Shown here: piece by piece, positions 26,939 through 35,870 of the stretch | Position numbering within the stretch: position 1 is the first letter of the stretch | How the letters are laid out: each line of letters starts with the position of its first letter | Origin: JARFQH01 sp041299015 | Lineage (GTDB): Bacteria; Desulfobacterota; Desulfobacteria; Desulfobacterales; SG8-13 | Assembly: GCA_041299015.1 (NCBI GenBank) | Contig: JBFYWB010000038.1 | Coordinates: 1 to 64,000 of the forward strand | Direction of reading: 5' to 3' | Length of the DNA: 64,000 nt | Notes under the pieces: model-generated | The model's input: the letters and a program-made list of their open reading frames with translations, nothing else | Told to the model about the DNA's origin: nothing | The model's database searches: none | Position numbers and translations under genes: made by a program

Positions 26939-27146
26939 GATCGAACCTCCTCACTGCGTTGACAGGCTGATTAACCGGTATCCTGCCGGTGCATACTGTC
27001 GGCAGACCCGGGTATGGTTGAGCCGAATTCACGGTGAACGCGGCGTCATTTAAGTATTTGTGGGGTCATGCAGGCAATGAAGCCCCGGAAATATCATTTA
27101 CGAATTTCCGCGGCGGTGATTGCCTGCGTGCCGTATGAGCGCCTTT

Positions 27147-27175
27147 CTGATACCGTAACCGAACCGGTGTGTCAA
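27147..27175 (-). promoter_or_regulatory. promoter of the yajC-secD-secF-dprA group
   Basis: On the minus strand TTGACA (27170-27175) is followed after 17 bases by TATCAG (27147-27152). It implies a long leader of about 200 bases before yajC, with no structure that I can identify. This is the only notable signal in the 336-base gap 26939-27274. Confidence 0.55.
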
Positions 27176-27274
27176 CCTCGCCGGCGATCCGGCCGGGTTT
27201 CGAGAAGTCAAACGGCGTTTAGACTCATTTAAGGGTTTTCGCTGCGGCCTGGTGTGCTGAACGCCGCAGTTGCC

Positions 27275-28735
27275 TCAGCTACAGAGAATGGCGCTGTCGT
27301 CGGGCGCCATGGTGCTGTCCGCCTCGATGGTGATATTGAGGCTGCGCCGCATTTCGAGGTCCAGGATTTCTTTTTTCTTTCTGTTCAAAAGGTACTTCGC
27401 GACCTCCGGCGGTACCACGCCTTTCACGCTGGTTACCTCGCCCTTCAAGGTTTCCAGGCGCAGTTTGCGCAGGAAACTCAGCACCAGCGTCTCGGTGGAG
27501 GGGATGACGCCCTTGCCTTGGCAGTTTTTGCACGGGACGTAGCTGCTGAATTCAATTGAGGGCCGGATGCGTTGTCGCGACATCTGCATCAGCCCGAATC
27601 CGCTGATGCGGCCGACCTTGATGCGGGCCTTGTCCAATTTGATGAATGTTTTCATCGCGCGCTCGATTTCGGCCCGGCTCCTTATGTCCTTCATGTCGAT
27701 GAAATCGATGACGATCAGACCGCCGAGGTCCCGCAATCTCAATTGACGGGCAATTTCTTCGGCGGCTTCCAGGTTGGTCTGAAAGGCGGTCTCCTCGATC
27801 GATTTTTTCTGGGTGGCCTTGCCGGAATTGACGTCGATGGCCACCAGGGCTTCGGTCTGCTCGATGACGATTGAACCACCCGACACCAGCGGTACGCGGT
27901 TGTCGAAAATCGAGGCGATCTGGTTTTCGAGCTGGAATTTTGTAAACAGCGGCCGGTCGCCCTTGTACAGTTTCACGATGTTCAGGTGCTTGGGGGAGAT
28001 GATCTTGATGAAATTTTTGACTTCATGGAAGACCGGGGCATCATCGATCAGAATTTCCGTGACATCGGCAGTGAATGAATCACGGATGGAGCGCAAGACC
28101 AGGTTGCGTTCCTTGTAGAGCAAGGCCGGGGCTTTTTCCTGGCCGACACTGGTCTTGATGTTCTCCCACAGGCGCATCAGGTAGTTGAGATCTCGGCTCA
28201 ATTGGGTTTTGTTGCAGTCCGTGCCGGCCGTGCGCACGATTACGCCGAAGTCCTCCGGCAATTTGAGGCTGTTGATGATTTCTTTGAGCCGCAGGCGTTC
28301 CTCTTCGTCTTCGATCTTGCGGGAGATGCCGCGGGAGTCGCTGCCCGGCATCAGAACCAGGTAACGGCCCGGCAGGGAGATAAAAGTGCTTAGCATCGCC
28401 CCTTTCTGGGCAATCGGATCCTTGGTGATCTGGACGAGAACCTCCTGACCTCTTTTAACGATGGTGTTTAGGGACAGATCTCCGTTGGGGCTGTCATGAA
28501 AATAATCTCGGTGGATGTCGTGCTTCTGCAGAAACCCGTGACGCTCCGCGCCGTAGTCGACAAAAACCGCCTGGAGACTGGGTTCGATGCGGGTGATGAT
28601 AGCCTTGTAGATATTGCCTTGGATTATTTCCCGCGAAGCGCTTTCGATGTGAAACTCCTCCAGCTTGCTGTCGGTAACCTTTGCGATCCGACACTCTTCG
28701 TGGTCAACGGCATTGATAAGAATCTTGCTGGTCAT
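27275..28735 (-). CDS. rng: ribonuclease G/E family protein
   Basis: An endoribonuclease of 486 residues that matures 16S rRNA and turns over RNA. It has an S1 RNA-binding domain (about 38-125, IYKAIITRIEPSLQAVFVDYG), the RNase H-like and 5'-sensor regions, the DNase I-like catalytic subdomain with VAIDVNSGK and IDFIDM (metal-binding Asp residues), and the Zn-link CKNC at about 425. It lacks the RNase E scaffold tail, so it is RNase G-like. Start is the ATG at 28735. Confidence 0.93.
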   Translation of the reverse strand: MTSKILINAVDHEECRIAKVTDSKLEEFHIESASREIIQGNIYKAIITRIEPSLQAVFVDYGAERHGFLQKHDIHRDYFHDSPNGDLSLNTIVKRGQEVLVQITKDPIAQKGAMLSTFISLPGRYLVLMPGSDSRGISRKIEDEEERLRLKEIINSLKLPEDFGVIVRTAGTDCNKTQLSRDLNYLMRLWENIKTSVGQEKAPALLYKERNLVLRSIRDSFTADVTEILIDDAPVFHEVKNFIKIISPKHLNIVKLYKGDRPLFTKFQLENQIASIFDNRVPLVSGGSIVIEQTEALVAIDVNSGKATQKKSIEETAFQTNLEAAEEIARQLRLRDLGGLIVIDFIDMKDIRSRAEIERAMKTFIKLDKARIKVGRISGFGLMQMSRQRIRPSIEFSSYVPCKNCQGKGVIPSTETLVLSFLRKLRLETLKGEVTSVKGVVPPEVAKYLLNRKKKEILDLEMRRSLNITIEADSTMAPDDSAILCS

Positions 28736-28750
28736 TAATGTCTCATTTCC

Positions 28751-28767
28751 GTTTAAATTTTTTAAAC
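28751..28767. promoter_or_regulatory. 17-bp palindrome between the rng promoter and start
   Basis: Perfect arms GTTTAAA and TTTAAAC with a three-base centre lie directly downstream of the rng -10, where a dimeric repressor could act. AT-rich palindromes also arise by chance. Confidence 0.3.
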
Positions 28768-28771
28768 AGTC

Positions 28772-28800
28772 AGACTATGAAATTGCCGCGGACAAGTCAA
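28772..28800 (-). promoter_or_regulatory. candidate promoter of rng
   Basis: On the minus strand TTGACT (28795-28800) is followed after 17 bases by TAGTCT (28772-28777). Transcription would start about 30 bases before the rng ATG. Confidence 0.5.
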
Positions 28801-29014
28801 TCGGTTTTTAAGGGATTATCTTCGGGGCATCCTTGATATTTGTCGGATAGTGTGGCATGAAACTGCACCGGGCCTTTGGCGGATGAACGCTTCGGCCGAT
28901 GTGCGGCGGCGAGACGGGCCGTCGTTCGCAACTGTCAAGGCGGTGTCGATTCGCCGGAATCGATCGCGGCGCAACGTACCCTCAGCCGTTCCGGCTGATA
29001 TGAGGAAACAATTC

Positions 29015-31621
29015 ATGCTTGATGAAAAATACAACCCGCAGGCCATCGAGGCCAAGTGGCAGAGATACTGGGCCGAAAATCGCCTGTTCAAAGTCAAGGC
29101 GGACCCCCAACGAAAGAAATACTACCTGTTGGAAATGTTTCCTTATCCTTCCGGCAAGATTCATATGGGCCACGTGCGCAACTACACCATCGGTGATGTC
29201 GTGGCCCGTTGCATGCGGATGCGCGGTTACAACGTTTTGCATCCCATGGGCTGGGACGCTTTCGGCATGCCGGCTGAAAATGCCGCCATCGCCAACAAGA
29301 GCCACCCGGCCCGCTGGACTTACGACAACATCGCCGCCATGCGCGCGCAATTGAAGCGCATGGGCTTCAGTTACGACTGGGACCGTGAGATCGCCACCTG
29401 CGCCCCGCAGTATTATCGTTGGGAGCAATGGCTGTTTCTGAAAATGTATGCCCGCGGCATGGCCTACCGCAAGGAATCTTTTGTCAACTGGTGTGATCCC
29501 TGCCAGACGGTGCTGGCCAACGAGCAGGTGGAGGCCGGTTTGTGCTGGCGTTGCGGTAAGCCCGTCCGCCAGAAAAAATTGTGGCAATGGTTTTTCCGCG
29601 TTACCGATTATGCCGATGATCTTCTGCTCTACTGTGATCGACTCCCGGGGTGGCCGGAAAAAGTGCTCACGATGCAGAAAAACTGGATCGGCAAGAGCGT
29701 CGGCGCCGAAATACGCTTTGAAATCGAAAATCCGGTCGACGAGAAGGAACGCGACATCGCCGTCTTCACGACCCGGCCGGATACGGTCTTCGGGGCGACC
29801 TTCATGGTTTTGGCGCCCGAACACCCGCTGGTGATCAAACTCTCCCGAAATACATCCCAGAATCAGGTGGTGGCCGAATTTGTTGAGCGGATGGCGCTTC
29901 AGGACCGATCCGCTAAAACCGTGGAAAGTTTCGAGAAGGAGGGGGTCTTTACGGGCGCGTATTGCATCAATCCCATGACCCGGATGAGAATGCCGGTGTT
30001 CACGGCCAACTTTGCCCTGATGGAATACGGCACCGGCGCGGTGATGTCCGTGCCGGCGCACGATCAGCGCGATTTCGAATTTGCCCAAAAATACGGTCTG
30101 GATATCATCTTGGTGGTGAAACCCCTCGACAGCGAACTCGATGAAAACACTATGTCCGCAGCTTATATCGCCGATGGCATTCTGGTCAACTCGGGGCCCT
30201 TCGACGGGATGAGCAACAAAAGGGCCCAGGGCGAGATTATCAACTATCTCGAAGAGCACCACATCGGCAAAAAGACGGTCAGTTTCCGTCTGCGCGACTG
30301 GGGCATCTCCCGGCAGCGCTACTGGGGCGCGCCGATTCCGATGATCCACTGCCCGGATTGCGGGATTGTACCGGTACCTGAAACCGATTTGCCGGTGGTG
30401 CTGCCGGAGGACGCCGACCTGCTTGAGGGCGGCCGGTCGCCGCTGCCGGTTCTGGACCGTTTCATCCGGGTTGCCTGCCCGCGATGCGGTCATGCCGGTG
30501 CCCGGCGTGAAACCGACACCATGGACACTTTCGTCGAGTCTTCCTGGTACTTCGAACGTTTCTGCAGCCCGCACTACACCAAGGGGATGTTCAACCGGGA
30601 GGCCGTGGATTACTGGATGCCGGTCGACCAGTATATCGGCGGGGTTGAGCACGCCATTTTGCACCTGCTCTATTCGCGCTACTACACCCGCGTGCTGCGC
30701 GACATGGGTCTGATCGATTACAAGGAGCCCTTTACCCGCCTGTTGACCCAGGGTATGGTGTGCAAGGAGTCCTTGGCCTGCGCCGAACACGGTTTTCTGC
30801 TGCCGGAAGAGGTCGAGGACCACACCGGGATGCCGTGCTGCACCAAGTGCGGTCGACCGGTGAGCGTCGGCCGGGTCGAAAAGATGTCCAAATCGAAGAA
30901 AAACGTCGTCGATCCCAATGTGCTCCTGGAAAAATACGGGGCCGACACGACCCGTTTGTTTTGCCTGTTTGCCGCACCGCCGGAGAGGGATTTGGAATGG
31001 AACGAACAGGGCGTCGAAGGCGGTTACCGTTTCCTGACCCGTGTATGGCGTTTCTTCAGCGATTGGATCGATGGGGTCGAGACGGTGGCCCCTTTCGACG
31101 GCAGCCCCGATCTTCTCGAGGGCGGCGCCCGCGACCTGTATCGCAAGACCCACGCAACGATTCAGCGCGTCACGCGGGATATCGAAGACCGGTTTCATTT
31201 CAACACGGCGATCAGCGCGGTCATGGAACTCTTCAACACGATGGCGGGTTTCAAACCGGGCGACGCCTCCGCCGCCACCGTCGCGACCATGCGCCTGGCC
31301 ATGGACACCGTCGTCCTGCTGCTCTCGCCGATTGTCCCGCACTTTGCGGAAGAACTCTGGCAGGCGCTGGGCCATGAACCCAGCGTACTTCAGGAACCGT
31401 GGCCGACATTCAGACAGAGCGTCCTGACGCGCGAGGAAATCGAATTCGTGGTCCAGGTGAATGGGAAACTCAGGAGCCGCTTTACTGCTGACGCCGACAC
31501 CGACGCCGAGACCCTCAAGAAAATGGCGCTGAGCGACGAGCGGGTCAACAAGTTTCTTGAAGATCGGCCGATCAAAAAAATGATCGTCGTGAAGAAAAAA
31601 CTCGTCAACATCGTCATCTGA
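29015..31621 (+). CDS. leuS: leucyl-tRNA synthetase
   Basis: It charges tRNA-Leu. The 868-residue class I synthetase carries HMGH at 50-53 within PSGKIHMGHVRNYTIGD and KMSKS at about 623-627. The CP1 editing domain has the TTRPDTVFGATFM and AHDQRDFEFA motifs, and the anticodon-binding and C-terminal domains follow. Two zinc-like Cys pairs appear. ATG at 29015 is preferred because GAGGAAAC precedes it and bacterial LeuS begins near YNPQAIEAKWQ; the frame stays open further upstream. Followed by lptE, as in enterobacteria. Confidence 0.97.
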   Translation: MLDEKYNPQAIEAKWQRYWAENRLFKVKADPQRKKYYLLEMFPYPSGKIHMGHVRNYTIGDVVARCMRMRGYNVLHPMGWDAFGMPAENAAIANKSHPARWTYDNIAAMRAQLKRMGFSYDWDREIATCAPQYYRWEQWLFLKMYARGMAYRKESFVNWCDPCQTVLANEQVEAGLCWRCGKPVRQKKLWQWFFRVTDYADDLLLYCDRLPGWPEKVLTMQKNWIGKSVGAEIRFEIENPVDEKERDIAVFTTRPDTVFGATFMVLAPEHPLVIKLSRNTSQNQVVAEFVERMALQDRSAKTVESFEKEGVFTGAYCINPMTRMRMPVFTANFALMEYGTGAVMSVPAHDQRDFEFAQKYGLDIILVVKPLDSELDENTMSAAYIADGILVNSGPFDGMSNKRAQGEIINYLEEHHIGKKTVSFRLRDWGISRQRYWGAPIPMIHCPDCGIVPVPETDLPVVLPEDADLLEGGRSPLPVLDRFIRVACPRCGHAGARRETDTMDTFVESSWYFERFCSPHYTKGMFNREAVDYWMPVDQYIGGVEHAILHLLYSRYYTRVLRDMGLIDYKEPFTRLLTQGMVCKESLACAEHGFLLPEEVEDHTGMPCCTKCGRPVSVGRVEKMSKSKKNVVDPNVLLEKYGADTTRLFCLFAAPPERDLEWNEQGVEGGYRFLTRVWRFFSDWIDGVETVAPFDGSPDLLEGGARDLYRKTHATIQRVTRDIEDRFHFNTAISAVMELFNTMAGFKPGDASAATVATMRLAMDTVVLLLSPIVPHFAEELWQALGHEPSVLQEPWPTFRQSVLTREEIEFVVQVNGKLRSRFTADADTDAETLKKMALSDERVNKFLEDRPIKKMIVVKKKLVNIVI

Positions 31622-31722
31622 GATCCGGGCGTCCGGATGCCTTGGCTTGTGGAAGGCGGGGTGAGACGTCATGGCGGCAAGCTGCCCTTGCGGGTGAGCT
31701 GGCCGCATCCGAGGGCTTCGGA

Positions 31723-32244
31723 TTGAATATTTCCAGGAAAATCAGCGGAGTCGTGATACTGGCGGTTTTCAGCCTTGCTTCTTGCGGGTACCGCTTTTCT
31801 GGCGGTGGGGAATTGCCGGGCGAAACAAAGCGGATCTTCATCACCATTTTCAGCAACCGCACCTCCGAGATCGGTGTCGAGAACGTGCTGGCGGCTCAAC
31901 TGACCGATGAGTTCATTTCTTTGGGGCCGAAGGGCGTCCTGGCGAGCGACCGGCAGGACGCCGACGCTGAGCTGAGCGGGGTGATATCCAACGTGCAGGT
32001 TTACACCGTCTCACTGCGGACGCAATCGAGCAGTGCGACGCGGCGGGTGGTCATCACGGTGGCGGCCCGTCTTACGGGGTCGAACGGAAAAATCCTCTGG
32101 CGGGCCGATTCGCTGTCGGCAAGTCGGCCCTTCACGGTCGAAGCCGACCGCTTGGCGACGGATGTCAATAAGCGCGCGGCGATTGCCAGCGCCACGAGGC
32201 TCCTGGCGGAAACGATATACAACCGCATGACGTCGGGTTTTTAG
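31723..32244 (+). CDS. lptE: LPS-assembly lipoprotein LptE
   Basis: An outer-membrane lipoprotein that plugs LptD during LPS insertion. A lipoprotein signal ends in SLASC with the acylated Cys at residue 21, followed by GYRFSGGG, the family's typical start of mature LptE. Length is 173 residues. I choose the TTG at 31723 (GAGGG upstream) because it gives a proper short basic signal; an earlier TTG exists at 31642. Its position after leuS is the classical lptE context. Confidence 0.88.
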   Translation: MNISRKISGVVILAVFSLASCGYRFSGGGELPGETKRIFITIFSNRTSEIGVENVLAAQLTDEFISLGPKGVLASDRQDADAELSGVISNVQVYTVSLRTQSSSATRRVVITVAARLTGSNGKILWRADSLSASRPFTVEADRLATDVNKRAAIASATRLLAETIYNRMTSGF

Positions 32245-32306
32245 CCGCACGCCCCCTGTGGTCTCAGCTCCCGGTGATCCGGCCGCCGAAGCGGAAATCC
32301 GGCATC

Positions 32307-32573
32307 TCATTTGCGGACGGCATTGACCTGTTTGGTCAGGCGGGAAACCTTTCTGGCGGCGGTGTTGGGGTGGATGATCCCTTTTTTGGCGGCCTTGTCG
32401 ATCGCCGACTTGGCGGCGTTCAATTCAGCCACGGCATCTGCGCCGCTCTGACCGGCGACGGCTTGCCGGACATCCTTGACCACGTTTTTTACCCGGGTTT
32501 TGGTTGATTTGTTGCGCAGACGACGAATCTCGCTCTGACGCGCCCGTTTAAGGGCTGACTTATGATTGGCCAA
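32307..32573 (-). CDS. rpsT: 30S ribosomal protein S20
   Basis: The 88-residue basic helical protein binds 16S rRNA. The start is a TTG at 32573, with AAAGGAG eight bases upstream and the standard ANHKSALKRARQSEIRR N-terminus immediately after it. A non-ATG start is also known for rpsT elsewhere and is linked to its autoregulation. It converges on lptE and has a long structured leader. Confidence 0.96.
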   Translation of the reverse strand: MANHKSALKRARQSEIRRLRNKSTKTRVKNVVKDVRQAVAGQSGADAVAELNAAKSAIDKAAKKGIIHPNTAARKVSRLTKQVNAVRK

Positions 32574-32810
32574 TGGTGTTGCTCCTTTTGTGACGACATC
32601 GGTTTCCGTCCACAAACGGCCGCTACCGAGATTTAGGCTTCACGCGGTAATCGTTTGTGCGACGCGCAATTGCGCGCCTTTCCGTCATGCTGTATAGTCC
32701 AGGCCGACGGACAGGAATAAATTCGCGAATCCATCCGTGTCCCGCATAAACCATCGCGGGACTCGAATTCACAAACGTTACTTACTATTCAATCCGTTAA
32801 TCGATGTCAA
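32574..32810 (-). promoter_or_regulatory. rpsT promoter and structured leader
   Basis: On the minus strand TTGACA (32805-32810) is followed after 17 bases by TAGTAA (32782-32787). The roughly 200-base leader can form a 7-pair hairpin, GTCCCGC with GCGGGAC (32739-32745 and 32756-32762), and a short CGCGC-AATT-GCGCG hairpin at 32663-32676. The size and structure suggest post-transcriptional control of S20, but no mechanism is demonstrated by sequence. Confidence 0.5.
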
Positions 32811-32868
32811 GAATTTTTAAAACGGAAATCGGTCGGCAGGATATTCTCTGCGCCCCATACGCCCCCGA

Positions 32869-32898
32869 TTGACGGGGGGTGCTGTTTCGTATTATGGT
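32869..32898 (+). promoter_or_regulatory. possible promoter of the ftsB operon
   Basis: TTGACG (32869-32874) and TATGGT (32893-32898) are 18 bases apart; a TATTAT at 32890 would give only 15. It lies about 75 bases before ftsB in the divergent gap with rpsT. Confidence 0.4.
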
Positions 32899-32973
32899 GT
32901 CCGCCACCACAGTTTACGTGCTCTCGAGACCGCCGCTGGTCATTTATGAGGCACCATCAATGCGCAAACCGTT

Positions 32974-33318
32974 ATGACCATCAAGCAGAAAGTGATGTTG
33001 GCAGCGGCGCTCCTGGTGATGTTGTTCACGCTGCTGCTGATCGTTTTCGGCGAAAACGGGTTGACCGACCGAGAACGTCTCAAGGTCGGCTATCGGCAGG
33101 TGGTATCGGAAACCACGGCGGTTGCCCATGAAAACGCGCGCCTTTACCGGCAGATCGAGCGCTTGAGAAGCGATCCGGTCTATATCGAGAGCATTGCCCG
33201 TCGCGAGTTGGGGATGATCGGTCGTGAAGAAGTGATTGTCAAACCCTTAAAGCCGATAGAATCGGAAGACGGCAACCAGGCCGGTCAGGCGGTCGGAGGT
33301 CGTTCTGGAGAACGCTGA
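32974..33318 (+). CDS. ftsB: cell-division protein FtsB/DivIC family
   Basis: The 114-residue bitopic membrane protein has a transmembrane helix at about 7-26. A periplasmic coiled coil with the family's ENARLYRQIERLRSDPVYIESIARRELG pattern follows, then a polar tail. In the divisome it links FtsQ and FtsL and helps activate septal peptidoglycan synthesis. It begins a run of three closely packed plus-strand genes. Confidence 0.9.
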   Translation: MTIKQKVMLAAALLVMLFTLLLIVFGENGLTDRERLKVGYRQVVSETTAVAHENARLYRQIERLRSDPVYIESIARRELGMIGREEVIVKPLKPIESEDGNQAGQAVGGRSGER

Positions 33319-33346
33319 TTCAGGCGCGCCGCCCGAGGCGGACTCT

Positions 33347-33652
33347 TTGCCCATGCATGACACCGGCATTCGAACGGCGACCATGGCCAAGATTTATGCC
33401 GTACAGGGGCACTACGACATGGCCGCTGACATATACCGTCATCTTCTGCGCGAGAATCCCGATCGCCTCGATTGGGCCGAGGCTCTCGCACAGGTGGAGA
33501 CCAAGCTGGCGGCCCAATCAAAGGGTCGCCCGCGGGATCCGGCCGATCGCCTGGCGCAGTGGATCGGGTTGATGCTGAGCTACCGGCAGTTGTCAAGTCT
33601 GCGCGACATTCGAGGCCGGGTTGCCGAAATCATTCTAGGAGGTCGTAAATGA
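33347..33652 (+). CDS. small TPR-like protein
   Basis: The protein has 101 residues with one tetratricopeptide-like helix pair (ATMAKIYAVQGHYDMAADIY, then RENPDRLDW). It probably mediates protein contacts. The TTG at 33347 has GAGG upstream and the ATG at 33353 is the alternative. It lies 28 bases after ftsB, and its stop overlaps the ATG of the ferritin-like gene (ATGA), so translation is probably coupled. Precise role unknown. Confidence 0.7.
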   Translation: MPMHDTGIRTATMAKIYAVQGHYDMAADIYRHLLRENPDRLDWAEALAQVETKLAAQSKGRPRDPADRLAQWIGLMLSYRQLSSLRDIRGRVAEIILGGRK

Positions 33653-34116
33653 ACGCTAAAAAAGTGGCGGAAGTCATCGACATCGCCATCCAGCGCGAAG
33701 AGGAAGCCTACCGGTTCTACATGGATATCTATGGCAGAATTCACGAGCGGTCGGTAAAGGATACCCTGGAGTTTATCGCCAGCGAAGAGAAGAAACACCG
33801 CGAGTTTCTGGTAAGATACCGTGATGGCGGATTCGGGCTGCAGGCCCTGAGAATGAACGCCCCGATCGAATACAAAATCGCCGAGTATCTTGAAGAACCG
33901 CCGGTGGCCGAAGACATGCGCAGTGAGGATGTCTACCTGGTCGCCGCGCACCGTGAAATGCGGTCGCATGATTTCTACACGGAGCTGGCACGCCTGCACC
34001 CGCAGGGCGACTTGAACGCCATGTTGCTGAAGATCGCCAGTGAAGAGCTGAAACACAAGGAAAAAATGGAGTATCTGTACGCCAATGCCGCGTTCCCTCA
34101 GACCGATGGCGGCTAG
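33649..34116 (+). CDS. ferritin-like (rubrerythrin-type) diiron protein
   Basis: The 155-residue four-helix protein has two ligand half-sites: REEEAY with EEKKH, and HREM with EELKH. This gives the Glu/ExxH pattern of a carboxylate-bridged diiron centre. No rubredoxin domain follows, so it is a ferritin-like/YciE-type or short rubrerythrin homologue, probably acting in peroxide or iron handling. It is typical of anaerobes. The link with ftsB and the TPR gene is by position only. Confidence 0.8.
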   Translation: MNAKKVAEVIDIAIQREEEAYRFYMDIYGRIHERSVKDTLEFIASEEKKHREFLVRYRDGGFGLQALRMNAPIEYKIAEYLEEPPVAEDMRSEDVYLVAAHREMRSHDFYTELARLHPQGDLNAMLLKIASEELKHKEKMEYLYANAAFPQTDGG

Positions 34117-34193
34117 GTCGAAAATCTTCGGTCGTCGGGATGATGGTGACCGGCGTTTTCAGCGGCCGGGCCGGCGGCGGCTCGGCGATCTCA

Positions 34194-34808
34194 TCACGGA
34201 GAGGCTTTTTCGGCGCCGGCGTCCGGGTTCTGCGGCTGCGGCGCGAGCGTCTTTGTCGAATAGAAGACCGCTTTGACCCGTTTTTCGCCACTGCCCGCCA
34301 CCGTTATCGCACCGGTTTTGCGATGCCAGGTGATCCTTGATCCCGTCAGCGTATTTTTCCCGTCGGTCACCAGAGAGTTCTCGCCGATCAACTCGATGAC
34401 GTCTTCACTCAACCAATATTCCGCGCGATCGGTTTCAGCCCGGCGGGCATCTGATTTTATCACCACGCGCCCGATCGCTTCGATTTTTTCAATCGAAGCG
34501 GCTTCGGATAGTCCTCTGGTCCCCGCGTCCGCTGAACGTCGATAAGTGATCTTGAGCGTATCCGAGCGGATGGAAAAAAGTCCTTGGGAGGCTTCCACGT
34601 TCCCGATGAATTCGGCATAGTTCCGATCGCCGTGGCTGACCAGACGGTCGGCCGTGATCACAATCGCTTCATGGGTCGTATCGGTTGCCGGCGGTACGGC
34701 TTCGTCGGTGGCCGCGACAGCGCCGGCGAGTCCCAGAAAAATGGCGGTTGCCAGGCAGCGGCGCAGCGCTTTTTTCAGTATCTTTTTCCGCATTAAATGC
34801 TTACTCAT
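34194..34808 (-). CDS. lptA: LptA/OstA-type LPS transport protein
   Basis: The protein has 204 residues with an N-terminal signal peptide (hydrophobic stretch ending AGAVAATD) and a beta-rich OstA domain: ITADRLVSHGDRNYAEFIGNVEASQG followed by WLSEDVIELIG and the GSRITWHRKTG strand. LptA forms the periplasmic bridge that carries LPS between inner and outer membranes. The ATG at 34808 overlaps the stop of the PilZ gene, and an ATG at 34793 is the alternative. The tail is Ala/Pro-rich. Confidence 0.85.
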   Translation of the reverse strand: MSKHLMRKKILKKALRRCLATAIFLGLAGAVAATDEAVPPATDTTHEAIVITADRLVSHGDRNYAEFIGNVEASQGLFSIRSDTLKITYRRSADAGTRGLSEAASIEKIEAIGRVVIKSDARRAETDRAEYWLSEDVIELIGENSLVTDGKNTLTGSRITWHRKTGAITVAGSGEKRVKAVFYSTKTLAPQPQNPDAGAEKASP

Positions 34809-35580
34809 CTTCGATAAAGCGTTGAAACCGGATTGCCAGTCCGTGCGGGTCGACCCGCACAATCTTGCCGCGGAGCGTGAAATCCCGGCGGCGATGAACG
34901 GCCGGAACCGCCAGGTTCACTTGTTCGCCCACGGTGATATGGCCGGCAGCCTCGATGAACATCCCACCCCTGCTGATGTCCTTGACGCTTCCCTTGAATA
35001 TCCGGTTGCGGGAGGCATAGAGCGTGCTGCTGCCGAACGATCGCCGGGGGTGTCGGCGAAGTTCATTTCGCCGCCGGTCGCTGCCGTGGTCGTCGGATAA
35101 CAGCCGACGCTTTGCGGCGTTCTCCGGTTTTCGAGGCCCGTGCGGCGGGCGTCGGCCGCCGGAGACCGGACGCTGCCGATCGGGCACGGCCGAGAGTGAT
35201 TGACGGCCGGGATGTCTCAAAAGATCGGGTTTGAGATAGGCAACGCCGATGCCGAAATCGTAAAGGGATTCTTTTTCGAAAAGCCGTCGGCACCATCTCA
35301 CGTGGCCGCGGTAAACCCCCGGGCATGTGGCATAGGGTGAGGTCTCGATGCCGAAAATGATCGGAGCGCCCGGCCTATAGGCGATAGCGCACTCAAAATA
35401 CAGGCCGCCCGAACTGTAGTTGACCATCTGACCGTGATGGTAGGTGCCCATCGGAATATTTTCGACCAAGATGGATGCCGCGTGGTTGAAACGGGCCTCG
35501 TTTCTGGCGTCCAGGGTAACTTGCATCTTTTCTCTCACGTAAGGAGCCGTCTTCATCACCGGTTGCCCGTGTCGAAACAT
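34801..35580 (-). CDS. protein with two PilZ domains
   Basis: A likely c-di-GMP effector of 259 residues. The first PilZ domain (about 20-125) has the NYSSGG turn, but its Arg motif is loose. The second (about 165-255) has the Arg-rich RRHPRR followed by DISRGG, the (R)xxxR...D/NxSxxG nucleotide-binding pattern. A basic Pro/Gly-rich linker joins them. The ATG is at 35580, with MKTAPY at residue 9 an alternative. Its 3' end overlaps lptA, suggesting that c-di-GMP sensing and envelope assembly are co-expressed. Confidence 0.85.
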   Translation of the reverse strand: MFRHGQPVMKTAPYVREKMQVTLDARNEARFNHAASILVENIPMGTYHHGQMVNYSSGGLYFECAIAYRPGAPIIFGIETSPYATCPGVYRGHVRWCRRLFEKESLYDFGIGVAYLKPDLLRHPGRQSLSAVPDRQRPVSGGRRPPHGPRKPENAAKRRLLSDDHGSDRRRNELRRHPRRSFGSSTLYASRNRIFKGSVKDISRGGMFIEAAGHITVGEQVNLAVPAVHRRRDFTLRGKIVRVDPHGLAIRFQRFIEDE

Positions 35581-35870
35581 CCATCGGCCGGTTCTGGCGG
35601 GTCGGCGGCACTGTGCCGGTGCCCGGGGTCGTAGATGCGGCGTTTCCCGGTCCGATTTTAGGCGGTGCTGCCGGATCGACGGGGTATCGGCCCGTATTCA
35701 CATCAGAAATCAAACGGCTTGTCAACAGGATTTCCCGCCCCGGACGGGCCTTGCGTGCATTTCAACGGTGAGCTGATACCGCTGTGCGGCGTCTTTGTGC
35801 CACTCGAGCAAGCCCCGGCGGTGGGGTTGATAAAAATGACGGGATCGCGGTGAAGGGTTCCCGGCAGCTG

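Noticed and set aside
28982..31708. 908-codon open frame antisense to leuS
   Set aside because: It mirrors leuS exactly, has no recognisable domain, and arises from GC-biased codon use on the other strand.
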